In this document: positions 34,028 to 42,822 of the stretch, piece after piece
How positions within the stretch are numbered: the first letter of the stretch is position 1
How the letters are laid out: every line of letters starts with the position of its first letter
Assembly: GCA_016700155.1 (NCBI GenBank)
Contig: CP065001.1
Coordinates: forward strand, 3,162,001-3,226,000
DNA length: 64,000 nt
Reading direction: 5' to 3'
From: Ignavibacteriales bacterium
Lineage (GTDB): Bacteria; Bacteroidota; Ignavibacteria; Ignavibacteriales; Ignavibacteriaceae
Position numbers and translations under genes: made by a program
Notes under the pieces: generated by a model
What the model was told of the DNA's origin: nothing
The model's database searches: none
What the model saw: the letters and a program-made list of their open reading frames with translations, nothing else

Positions 34028-35587
34028 TTATTTAAATGGCTCCAGATGTTTGAGGAAATGTTTTATAAGGATATTGTAATGTGTCTCTTCATTTTGTTTC
34101 AGACAATTTAAAAGTCTTTCTTTGAACTTTAACTTACCATGCTCATCTTTATCAGTCACTACTCTTCCGAATGTAACATGAAGAACCTGCCTGCAGTCAT
34201 CCGAGAAAAAAAGTTCAAGAAGTTGTTCATCAGAATATTCATTTCCCGGTTTTACTTTATTCAGGTCTGCTGAAACGTGATAGGTTTTCTTTTCATTCTC
34301 ATAAAGTGAACGCGAGTAATCTAATATTTCCCTGAACAGTGATGGTTCTTTTACAGCGGATACTTTCAATGCTTCGAGGTAACTTGTCCCTGCAGTTTTA
34401 ACATGTGTGAATGCATTGCTCATTGAACCGATAACTTTATAAACTGAAAATTTATCACTCCCCGAATGTAAACTTATTTTATAACTGCCGAAGTGTTTAA
34501 CGATGCTTAGATGTTTGATGTATTCTGTTCTGAATAATTCAATGTCACCCTTGTAATCAATTCCTTTTTCAAAATCGCCGATGAACCTTGGTGCAAGACT
34601 GACAAAGTTTACGTTTAATCTTTTTAATTCGTTTGCAATAAAGAAATGTTCAAATGGTGATGTAACTGATTCAGTTTCATCTACAGACACTTCAACTTCA
34701 GAATTATAGTCAGCATACTTCGTCTTAAGATAATCATTTAACATCCTGATATGAGCCAATGCATTCCCGTATTTAACAAGCGCTCGTTTAAAATCTGTTT
34801 CAGAAGGTTTAAGCTTTAATAAATTAGAGATATTAATTTCTTTATTAGAATAAACTGATGATAACCCGTCATAAGAAGAATTCAAATTCTGCCAATTGAG
34901 TTGTTTGATAGCAGTATCAAGCTGCATTTCATTCAGGGAGTCAGCCTCATTGTTTACATATTCACCTGGATCAAATGTAAACATTGTAAACCCGGCGGCA
35001 ACCATTAGATCAATATCGGCGGTGGTTTTTAAATGATCTGCATCAGCACCAAAACCTGATATATAACCTTCCTGGAACACAGCCCATACAGCAGCGTCCA
35101 TTACTTCTTCTGGTGTTCTTTGTGTACGTGTTAATTCTCTTATTGATTGCTGCGCAAGCACAGGTTTAAAGTTACTTCCATTGAGTGAACGAATATGACC
35201 GGCGTTTGCAAGTCCGAGCCTATCACCAAATCCGAATGAGTTTGATAACCCGATAACAACAGGTTTGGTAAATAAAAAATATTTCTGGATCTGTCTTCTG
35301 TTGTCTGTGTTCATCAGGCACTTCTTTAATAAAACACCGGATGAACTTTCCGGGACAAGCATTGTTCCTTCAAACTCAGATACGATTTTATTATTAATAT
35401 TCTCAAAAAGTATGAAAAGATATTTTTCCGATTTCTCTTTTCCTATGAAGAATAACATTCCTTCATAAGATTGAATTGATTTCGGATAAATATTCAATTC
35501 ATTTTTACCATTAATTGTTTTGTTAATTATAGTATTGTCAATACTATTCCGTGTGAGCAATTCAGCTCTCAAAGTTGATGTTTCCAT
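34028..35587 (-). CDS. uxaE: tagaturonate epimerase
   Basis: A 519-aa protein of the UxaE family, which in Thermotoga interconverts D-tagaturonate and D-fructuronate. It has the characteristic NSFGFGDRLGLANAGH and then GFGADADHLKTTADIDLMV, with FTFDPGEYV and a histidine/aspartate set that probably binds a metal. This lets galacturonate enter the fructuronate route after UxaC instead of the altronate route (UxaB, UxaA) used by E. coli; neither of those genes is in the window. No signal peptide, so cytoplasmic. Confidence 0.9.
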   Translation of the reverse strand: METSTLRAELLTRNSIDNTIINKTINGKNELNIYPKSIQSYEGMLFFIGKEKSEKYLFILFENINNKIVSEFEGTMLVPESSSGVLLKKCLMNTDNRRQIQKYFLFTKPVVIGLSNSFGFGDRLGLANAGHIRSLNGSNFKPVLAQQSIRELTRTQRTPEEVMDAAVWAVFQEGYISGFGADADHLKTTADIDLMVAAGFTMFTFDPGEYVNNEADSLNEMQLDTAIKQLNWQNLNSSYDGLSSVYSNKEINISNLLKLKPSETDFKRALVKYGNALAHIRMLNDYLKTKYADYNSEVEVSVDETESVTSPFEHFFIANELKRLNVNFVSLAPRFIGDFEKGIDYKGDIELFRTEYIKHLSIVKHFGSYKISLHSGSDKFSVYKVIGSMSNAFTHVKTAGTSYLEALKVSAVKEPSLFREILDYSRSLYENEKKTYHVSADLNKVKPGNEYSDEQLLELFFSDDCRQVLHVTFGRVVTDKDEHGKLKFKERLLNCLKQNEETHYNILIKHFLKHLEPFK

Positions 35588-35600
35588 AGTTCCGTCTTAT

Positions 35601-37013
35601 TTAAAGTTTGTAAGCTTTTTTAACTAAGTTGTAGGTAAGTTCTTTTGCCAGTCTTAATGCTTCTTCAAGAGAAATTATATGTCTTGCAACAAGCCCTGCT
35701 AAAAAGTTTGAATCGATTCTTCGCGCAACATCATGACGTGCTGGTATTGAAACGAATGCACGTGTATCATCGTTAAACCCAACTGTATTATAAAACCCTG
35801 CTGTCTCTGTAACCATTTCACGGTAGCGTGTCATTCCTTCAATGCTGTCATGGAACCACCATGCCGGACCAAGTTTCATCGATGGATAATGACCCGCAAG
35901 CGGCGCAAGTTCTCTTGAGTAGTTTGTTTCATCGAGAGTAAAAACTATTACCGTGAATGCAGGGTTGTTTCCGTATTTGTTCAAAAGTTCTTTAAGATTT
36001 TTTGTGTACTCGGTCTGAAGCGGAATATCACATCCTTTATCAAGTCCGTATTTTTCATATACTACCTTGTTATGATTCCTGTATGCCCCCGCGTGTACCT
36101 GCATTACAAGCCCGTCGTCAGTACTCATCCTTGCCATTTCCATTAACATGTGCGCGGTAAATAATTCAGCGTCACCTTTTTCAGATTTCTTTTTTAATGC
36201 CCTTTGAAAAATCGCATCGGCTTTTTTATGTGATAGTTCATGAGTATATGGAGAAATTATTCCATGGTCTGTTGATACGGCTCCATTTTTTTTAAAGAAC
36301 TCTCTTCGTTCTTCAAGTGCCTTTATGAATGATTTGTAGTTTGTGATTTTATATCCAACAACTTCTTCAAGCTTTTTGATATTTGATTTCCACTGAGGGT
36401 TGGATAAATCAGTAACCGCATCAGGTCTGAAACAGGGGATGATCCTTCCCTTCCATCCGGAGGATTTTATTTTCTTATGATGACCAAGATCATCCGATGC
36501 TGCATCGGTTGTTGATAACACTTCGATATTAAATTTTTCAAAAAGATTTCTAGGAAGAAACTCCGGTGATTTTATTTTTTCGTTAAGTTCATCATAAATT
36601 TTAAGTGCATTACTTCCATCGAGTTTTTCTTTTATACCAAATACAATGTTGAACTCATAATCAAGCCACACTCCCGATGGCGTTCCATTGAACATGTAGT
36701 AATGTTCAGCGAATATTTTCCAGATTTTTTTCGCATTTTTTTCTTCTGCCTCACCGTTCACATCAGGAATACCAAGTGATTCAAGCTTTACTCCTTGCGA
36801 GTATAGCATCCTGTAAATGTAATGATCGGGTATCAGGAATAACTGAGTGGGATGCGGAAAGGATTTATTCTCACTGAAGATTGCCGGATCAACATGTCCG
36901 TGTGGACTAATTATAGGGAGCGACTTAACTGAGTTATAAATTTCCCTGGCATAGTTTCGTACCGATTGATCGGGATTAAAAAATCTGTCTTCGTGTAAAT
37001 TATATTCTGCCAT
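35601..37013 (-). CDS. uxaC: uronate isomerase
   Basis: A 470-aa enzyme of the amidohydrolase superfamily that isomerises galacturonate to tagaturonate and glucuronate to fructuronate. The N-terminal metal motif is SPHGHVDPAIF, and the C-terminal half has MQVHAGAYRNHN, PAWWFHDSIEGMTRYREMV and FNDDTRAF. Length equals E. coli UxaC. It starts 12 bases after the DUF4861 gene stop and 13 before uxaE. Confidence 0.97.
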   Translation of the reverse strand: MAEYNLHEDRFFNPDQSVRNYAREIYNSVKSLPIISPHGHVDPAIFSENKSFPHPTQLFLIPDHYIYRMLYSQGVKLESLGIPDVNGEAEEKNAKKIWKIFAEHYYMFNGTPSGVWLDYEFNIVFGIKEKLDGSNALKIYDELNEKIKSPEFLPRNLFEKFNIEVLSTTDAASDDLGHHKKIKSSGWKGRIIPCFRPDAVTDLSNPQWKSNIKKLEEVVGYKITNYKSFIKALEERREFFKKNGAVSTDHGIISPYTHELSHKKADAIFQRALKKKSEKGDAELFTAHMLMEMARMSTDDGLVMQVHAGAYRNHNKVVYEKYGLDKGCDIPLQTEYTKNLKELLNKYGNNPAFTVIVFTLDETNYSRELAPLAGHYPSMKLGPAWWFHDSIEGMTRYREMVTETAGFYNTVGFNDDTRAFVSIPARHDVARRIDSNFLAGLVARHIISLEEALRLAKELTYNLVKKAYKL

Positions 37014-37024
37014 TTTTCATTCGT

Positions 37025-38227
37025 CTATTTTATAAGAGGAGGATTGTTTAATTCTATTTGAGTAATGTTAAGATAATTTATAAAATCTGCTTCGTTCGTG
37101 ACGCCGTTGGGTTCCTGTTCCCATGCAGCACAGAAATAATATTCTGCTTTATCATTTTCAGGTTTAAGAACCAGTATGTGACTTAATTCATCTTCTGTCA
37201 GTTGCAATATCGATGAGGTTTTATAAAATATTGCAATTCCGAGTTTATCGGTTTCGTTAACCAGAGTCTGGCTTCCATACAATGCAATGTATGACCATTC
37301 GCCTTCGATCTTACTTTTAATAAAATTTGTACCTTTATATTTAGCAAGTCCCGTTGCAAGACTGTCAGCATCCTTAATATGTAAGTCAACTTTGGTTAAT
37401 CTGCTACCAGCGGTGATTGAAAAATCACATTCAAGATCATATTTGTTTTCACCGATAAGCCAGCCGAAATAATTTGTTTTTATTCTTGAACGAACCGGAC
37501 CGTTCTCTCTAATCTCACAATAAACGCTATCGGTTTTTGATACCATATTTACTTTACCATTCTGCCACAGAGCAACAGAACCTATTCCGAGAGAACTTCC
37601 TACTTTGAAAATATCCATTCCCCATTCCTGCATTGAATGATATGAATCATCTTTAGCAACTGTGTCATGAATACCAACGTTGTGGAGTAAAAGTTCATTC
37701 ACTTTCTTGCCGAAGATGTCGGTCGCGTTACGCCAATCAAGATAAAACCGGTAACCAACTAATTCTGATTCCCAGCCGGGACCTTCATACCTGAATAGAG
37801 CATCATGATCCGTGTGGATTGACGGGACTTTAATTTTAGTTACGTTCTCAAATTTGTCACCACGAAATCTACCATCATAATAAATGTTTCCTTGCTTCAT
37901 CGAGAGTTCGGCATACGTGCGGGTTTTATATTCTTTTTTATTTTCTACCGGAACCAGAGTAAGTGTCTTTTCTTCATTCGCAGCAAGATCTAAAACAAAA
38001 CCAATTTTTAATCCTTCGTCATTAATTATCTGAAATGGAATTTCAGTTTCTCCATCTTTAAGAATAAAATTTTTAAGATCAGTGTTTAGTGTTTTGATTA
38101 TAAAAACATCTTTAAGGAATGCATCTGTTTGATTCTGAACTTTGATTGTTTCAGATTTATCGCCCGATTGACAAGCAAGAAGCAAGAGTATAATCGGGAT
38201 AAGGAATAATGCTTTTAGTTTTTTCAT
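37025..38227 (-). CDS. DUF4861-family lipoprotein
   Basis: A 400-aa lipoprotein with lipobox LLAC (C19) and a beta-rich body. The segments FRYEGPGWESELVGYRFYLD and the histidine-containing HSMQEWGMDIFKVG mark the DUF4861 family, common in Bacteroidota loci for pectin, alginate and other uronate polymers. A role in attacking or binding uronate oligomers is likely, but I cannot state an activity. It lies between the acetylesterase and uxaC genes. Confidence 0.85.
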   Translation of the reverse strand: MKKLKALFLIPIILLLLACQSGDKSETIKVQNQTDAFLKDVFIIKTLNTDLKNFILKDGETEIPFQIINDEGLKIGFVLDLAANEEKTLTLVPVENKKEYKTRTYAELSMKQGNIYYDGRFRGDKFENVTKIKVPSIHTDHDALFRYEGPGWESELVGYRFYLDWRNATDIFGKKVNELLLHNVGIHDTVAKDDSYHSMQEWGMDIFKVGSSLGIGSVALWQNGKVNMVSKTDSVYCEIRENGPVRSRIKTNYFGWLIGENKYDLECDFSITAGSRLTKVDLHIKDADSLATGLAKYKGTNFIKSKIEGEWSYIALYGSQTLVNETDKLGIAIFYKTSSILQLTEDELSHILVLKPENDKAEYYFCAAWEQEPNGVTNEADFINYLNITQIELNNPPLIK

Positions 38228-38263
38228 TTAGCTGGTAAAATTTGAAATGAATTTTATTGTTGT

Positions 38264-39028
38264 TTAGTCTTTTAAAAATTTTGCGAGCGCCGGAATTTTT
38301 ATTCGAATTTCCGCTGAAGCCAGATCACATATTCGGAATGCACCGGTTGGAGAGAAGTGCGTGTCATCAGTTTTTCCTTCCGGCAATGAATTATATTCAT
38401 TGGGTGATATATGAAGGAATAATTTTTTTGAATTTTCTTCTCCATAATTTATTAACAACTCTTCGGAGCTTTTGTGAAGATCAAGCAGGATAACTTTTTT
38501 TTCGACTGCTAATTCACGTATTACTTTCGGATAATCTCCATGCACATCATAAAACTTTCCATTCTCATCAAAACGTCTTCTTACTATTGGAGTAGCTAAA
38601 ATTGGGATGCCGCCTTTTTGGAGAGTTTCGGTAATAAACTTTTCAAGGTTCTTTCTGTAATCTGTATTTGCATCTGCAAATCTTTTCGGGTCTTCTTTCT
38701 TTGTATCGTTATGTCCGAATTCGATTATCACATAGTCGCCGGGTTTAATTTTGTCATAAACAGAAATCCATCTACCTTCATCTAAAAAACTTTTTGTGCT
38801 TCTGCCGTTAACTGCATGGTTTTCTATTTTTATACCTTCTTTAAAGTATAGCGGAAGTATTTGCCCCCAGCCTTTTTCAGGATTACCGTCTTTATAAGGT
38901 TTATCAGCCATTGTTGAATTACCGATCATATAAATCGTAATCGGATTACCAGGGTTTTCAGTTTGACTAAATACCAGTTGTACGCAAAGAATGAATGTTA
39001 TTAAAAGTGCTCTTGCAGAAGGAGTGAT
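38264..39028 (-). CDS. rhamnogalacturonan acetylesterase-like SGNH hydrolase with apparent non-AUG start
   Basis: A 254-aa secreted esterase. Block I reads IYMIGNSTMADK (GNST with the catalytic serine), then GWGQILP, NGRSTKSF, FGHNDTK, and DDTHFSPTGA carrying the catalytic aspartate and histidine. An ATG at 38929 would start inside block I and remove the preceding strand. The frame stays open upstream and encodes a signal peptide (RALLITFILCVQLVFSQTE), but has no ATG, GTG or TTG. An ATC at 39028 has AGGGAA five bases before it, so I take this as the start. The enzyme removes acetyl groups from rhamnogalacturonan I. Confidence 0.75.
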   Translation of the reverse strand: MTPSARALLITFILCVQLVFSQTENPGNPITIYMIGNSTMADKPYKDGNPEKGWGQILPLYFKEGIKIENHAVNGRSTKSFLDEGRWISVYDKIKPGDYVIIEFGHNDTKKEDPKRFADANTDYRKNLEKFITETLQKGGIPILATPIVRRRFDENGKFYDVHGDYPKVIRELAVEKKVILLDLHKSSEELLINYGEENSKKLFLHISPNEYNSLPEGKTDDTHFSPTGAFRICDLASAEIRIKIPALAKFLKD

Positions 39029-39077
39029 GTTTCTTCCCTGAGATTAAAATTCTATTTACAAATGATTAACAAATTAA

Positions 39078-40115
39078 TTACGCTACCCATTCGCTCCGTT
39101 GTCCGTTTCCTCTTAACAATAATTTTGTTTTAAGCTGAATATTTTCTGAATGAACCGGCTTATGGCTGTTAAGAATTTTCAGGACAAGATTGACTGATTC
39201 CCTGCCGAGTTCAATGGTTGGCTGATCAACAAAATTGAACATAGAAGGCACAAGGTGTTTAAAATTATTATTACCGAAGCATGTCACAATTATATCTTCA
39301 GGAATTCTTATTCCTTTATCAAGAGCAGCTTCATACATTCCTAAGGCAACAGGATAAGTAACCGCAAGTATAGCCGCAGGTAATGAGCCTCTGTCATACA
39401 TTTCAATAAATGCTTTGTAACCATCCTCTTCACCAAATCCGCCTTCAACAACCCAGTTCGGATTTACAGGGACTTTGTTATCCTTCATCGCTTCATAAAA
39501 TCCTTCGAAGCGCTGTTTACCAATATTGATATATGTGTATCCGCCAATGTGACCTATCTTCTTGATTCCTTTTTTAAGGAAATATTCCACCGCTGTATAA
39601 GCACCGCCTTTATCATCAACCGTAACACTGGGCACATTCTTCAGGTTTGGAACACGATCAATAAAAACAAGTGGAACTTTTCTTTTTTGAATCTGTCTGA
39701 AAACCGAAAGGTCTTTTGTTTCCTGTGTGATCGAAACTATCAACCCATCTACACGCATGGAAAGAAGAGAAAGGATATGTTTACGCTCGCGTTCTGCCAT
39801 TTCCTGCGAGACCATTAATACAATTTCATAGTTGTTTTCAAGAGCGGTATCATATATTGATTCAATCACTGAAGCAAAAAAGAAGTGCGCAATTTTAGGC
39901 ACTACAACACCAATAATATTGCTTCTTCTTGATGAAAGATTTTTTGCCATAAAGTTAGGCATGTAGCCGAGCTTATCGGCCAGTTCTTTCACTTTACGTT
40001 TCATGTCGACTGAAATATCAGGATGGTTACGTAAAGCTTTTGAAATCGTAACCTTTGAAACATTCAGCTTTACAGCAAGATCTTCAAGCTTTATAGATTT
40101 GATTCTGTTTGTCAA
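39078..40115 (-). CDS. LacI-family transcriptional regulator
   Basis: A 345-aa regulator. The N-terminal helix-turn-helix and hinge read KLEDLAVKLNVSKVTISKALRNHPDI followed by KVKELADKLGYMPNFMAKNLSSRR; a periplasmic-binding-protein-like ligand domain follows. The start is a TTG, with no ATG nearby upstream. It lies in the middle of the pectin locus and probably controls it in response to a uronate or KDG-like inducer. I could not find a convincing inverted-repeat operator in the short gaps around it. Confidence 0.93.
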   Translation of the reverse strand: MTNRIKSIKLEDLAVKLNVSKVTISKALRNHPDISVDMKRKVKELADKLGYMPNFMAKNLSSRRSNIIGVVVPKIAHFFFASVIESIYDTALENNYEIVLMVSQEMAERERKHILSLLSMRVDGLIVSITQETKDLSVFRQIQKRKVPLVFIDRVPNLKNVPSVTVDDKGGAYTAVEYFLKKGIKKIGHIGGYTYINIGKQRFEGFYEAMKDNKVPVNPNWVVEGGFGEEDGYKAFIEMYDRGSLPAAILAVTYPVALGMYEAALDKGIRIPEDIIVTCFGNNNFKHLVPSMFNFVDQPTIELGRESVNLVLKILNSHKPVHSENIQLKTKLLLRGNGQRSEWVA

Positions 40116-40159
40116 TTTATTTTTTACTCTCGTTATTAATAAAACTGATGATCATTTTT

Positions 40160-41383
40160 TTAATGAGTGCAGGATTTACTTTCCAGTTCCATTGCTGCGA
40201 ACATAAAAGGACCGTAACCTTTAAAATCATTTACCCTTTGCGGTTCGCTTATATAATAATCAAAACTTCCATCACGGTAAGGTTTGCCGCCTAATCCACC
40301 AACCGAACAAACATGGTTAAGATAGATCAGTCCGTCTTTATCAATAGTGACAAGGTTATCAATTGCTGATTTGAAAGATTCATCCGCAATTGTAAAAAAC
40401 TTTTTATTCAAATAACTTTTGTTTGCACCTTTTGCAAATGCGTAAATAAACATCATAGAAGAACTGGCTTCAATGTAATTTCCATCACGGCTTCCCTGGT
40501 CAACAACCTGGTACCATAATTTGGTTTTATCGTCCCTGTAAATTAGTAAACTCTCGGATAGTTCATTTAATATTGAAATAAGTTCTTTTCTGTCTTTATG
40601 ATCTACAGGAAGATAATCAAGCACATCGACAATCGACATCATGAACCAGCCAATCGCTCTTCCCCAAAAGTTAGGTGATTGTCCTGTTTCTTTATCAGCC
40701 CATTCCTGTTTTTTGCTTTCATCGTATCCGTGGTAATATAGTCCAGTTTTTTCATCTCTCAAATATTTTTTTACAAGTGCATACTGTTTTATTATATCGT
40801 CAAATTTTTCGGGATGGTTAAACACTAGTGCATAATATGCGAGGAAAGGTTCGGCCATAAATAATCCGTCAAGCCACATCTGGTATGGATAAATTTTCTT
40901 GTGCCAGTATCCGCCTTCATTTGTCCGCGGATGCAGCAGCATCTGATGTTTCAGTGTGTCAGCAGCTTTTTTGTATTTTTCATTCCCTGTCTCATTATAT
41001 AAATGAATAAGAACACGACCCGGAGAGACATTATCAATGTTGAAGTCATTCATATTGTAGGTTTTAATGTTGCCGTCGTCTTCAACATAGTAGTCTATAT
41101 TCTTTTTGATGTAGTTAAAATATTTTTGATCGCCTGTGTGTTTATACCACCTGTAAAATGCTTCGAGTATCAGTCCCTGTTCATAATTCCATCTGTAACT
41201 TTTTGCTTCAGTTGGATAAGCAACAGTGTCAGGGTGAAGTTTGATGAAACTATCCGCCGATTTTTTTGACCAGCAGTTGATATCAATAGTCTCTTCCTGG
41301 GCAACAACAATATAAGTAGCTGAGGCTATCAGTACTATTGAATAAATAATAATAAATGTTTTGCTTGTAAGAAATTTTTTCAT
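40160..41383 (-). CDS. GH105/GH88-family unsaturated galacturonyl hydrolase
   Basis: A 407-aa (alpha/alpha)6-barrel enzyme (YteR/YesR family) that removes the unsaturated uronic acid left by pectate or rhamnogalacturonan lyases, giving DKI for KduI. A signal peptide or anchor lies at about 8-28 (IIIYSIVLIASATYIVVAQ), so it acts in the periplasm. Family features include YRWNYEQGLILEAFYR, NVSPGRVLIHLY, YQMWLDGLFMAEPF with the catalytic aspartate, and a FWGRAIGWFMMSIVDVL stretch. It precedes lacI by 44 bases. Confidence 0.92.
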   Translation of the reverse strand: MKKFLTSKTFIIIYSIVLIASATYIVVAQEETIDINCWSKKSADSFIKLHPDTVAYPTEAKSYRWNYEQGLILEAFYRWYKHTGDQKYFNYIKKNIDYYVEDDGNIKTYNMNDFNIDNVSPGRVLIHLYNETGNEKYKKAADTLKHQMLLHPRTNEGGYWHKKIYPYQMWLDGLFMAEPFLAYYALVFNHPEKFDDIIKQYALVKKYLRDEKTGLYYHGYDESKKQEWADKETGQSPNFWGRAIGWFMMSIVDVLDYLPVDHKDRKELISILNELSESLLIYRDDKTKLWYQVVDQGSRDGNYIEASSSMMFIYAFAKGANKSYLNKKFFTIADESFKSAIDNLVTIDKDGLIYLNHVCSVGGLGGKPYRDGSFDYYISEPQRVNDFKGYGPFMFAAMELESKSCTH

Positions 41384-41396
41384 TCACAATTCCGGT

Positions 41397-42683
41397 TTAG
41401 TAAGTTGTAAAAGTCCATATTTCCCCGGTTATAGTATCAGCTTTGGTGATGGTATTAATTTGCCAGTAGTACTTTTCGCCTGATGAAACATCATCAATAT
41501 TAAATTCCGTACTCCTGCTAGATCCAGAAAAAGCCAGAGATGAAGTCTTTCCAAAATATATATCATAGGATTCCGCATCTATGCCTGCTTTCCATTTCAA
41601 AGTAACCGATCCCGATTGATTCAGCATTGAATTCCTTCCCGGTGAGGGAAACTCGGCATACGGTAGAATGTTATCTAACTCTGTTTCGGGATTCCATTTT
41701 TCCGGGGCTGTTGCGAAAGTCCATTCAGCATTAATTTTTTCAGGTTCCGGTGATTCCACCGCTTCATTTAAATTGTCAGCATGCCAGTCGTAATCTCCTG
41801 ATTCCCTTACACAGTTATAGTAGTAATATCTTTCTCCCCATTTAAAAACTCTGACAGGATTTGACGGAGCTAAAAACATTTTTTGATCTTTCATGTTTTC
41901 AGAAAAGACACAATCGATCAGAAAGAATTGACCATCACGATGATTCCTTCCCAGAACAAAATGCGGTACACCGTCAAAGTAAGAATTTTTTATAACGAAC
42001 TTACTTTGCTCACTAAAACTGCCATCGTGCCAGATGCTTGCGCTGGCTTTCGAACTTAACTGATAGAATTTACTGTCGGTTATGTAACACCATCCGCGCG
42101 GACAAACAAAATCGACGTAACCCTCAAAGTTGCAATTGTAATGATAGTACTTTCCGAATTCAGGATTCCATAGGGAAACTGTATCACCGCCATCAGCTTT
42201 AATATCACAATTGATCAGAATTATTTTATCAATATCAAATCCACGGATGGCGAACTGATGATCATTATCTCCGAAAAGTGAACCGTAGTTATTGTACACT
42301 GTTAGATTTGCAATTGTGATATTTGAAACGCCATCAGCAATATTAATCACTGCAGAACCCCAGTCATTATCATTGTTATCTTTGCGCCAGTTTGAACGAA
42401 GTTCAGCAAATATGATTTGTGTTTTATGCCTGTCTTCACCAACAAATGTAATATTACTTTTAGTGATGAAAAGTTTTTCGTTATATGTTCCGTTTTTAAT
42501 TTTAATATAAACACTTTGGTTATTATCGCTTTCAACAGCGTCAATAGCAGACTGAATAGTTACAAATTGTCCGCTTCCATCTTTTGCAACAACAAGTTCA
42601 ATATTTTTATCCGGTTGAAAACCTGATGCCGATGCAAAAATAAAGAACATTAAACAAAGAAAATTAAAGGTAGTTGAAATCAT
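41397..42683 (-). CDS. pectinesterase (CE8) with altered active-site glutamine and C-terminal Fn3-like domain
   Basis: A 428-aa secreted protein. A signal peptide is followed by a right-handed beta-helix beginning GSGQFVTIQSAIDAV. Pectin methylesterase motifs are recognisable: GGDT with D167 (usually QDTL), VDFVCPRG with D191 (usually VDFIFG), and LGRNH with R246. The two aspartates and the arginine are kept, but the oxyanion-hole glutamine is a glycine here. From about residue 345 a Fn3-like domain follows (SVTLKWKAGIDAESYDIYFG). It is the first of the closely packed enzyme genes; 139 bases upstream should hold a promoter. Confidence 0.85.
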   Translation of the reverse strand: MISTTFNFLCLMFFIFASASGFQPDKNIELVVAKDGSGQFVTIQSAIDAVESDNNQSVYIKIKNGTYNEKLFITKSNITFVGEDRHKTQIIFAELRSNWRKDNNDNDWGSAVINIADGVSNITIANLTVYNNYGSLFGDNDHQFAIRGFDIDKIILINCDIKADGGDTVSLWNPEFGKYYHYNCNFEGYVDFVCPRGWCYITDSKFYQLSSKASASIWHDGSFSEQSKFVIKNSYFDGVPHFVLGRNHRDGQFFLIDCVFSENMKDQKMFLAPSNPVRVFKWGERYYYYNCVRESGDYDWHADNLNEAVESPEPEKINAEWTFATAPEKWNPETELDNILPYAEFPSPGRNSMLNQSGSVTLKWKAGIDAESYDIYFGKTSSLAFSGSSRSTEFNIDDVSSGEKYYWQINTITKADTITGEIWTFTTY

Positions 42684-42822
42684 TGTTCGGGTATTTTATG
42701 TATTAGGTAATAGGAATTAGTTTCCGCCACGAAGAGATTTTTCCTTTCCCGCCTGATACAATTTTTCATTTCATTCATTAACTATCACCAGGGACTTAAT
42801 TTCAACTACCAATTATTTATTA

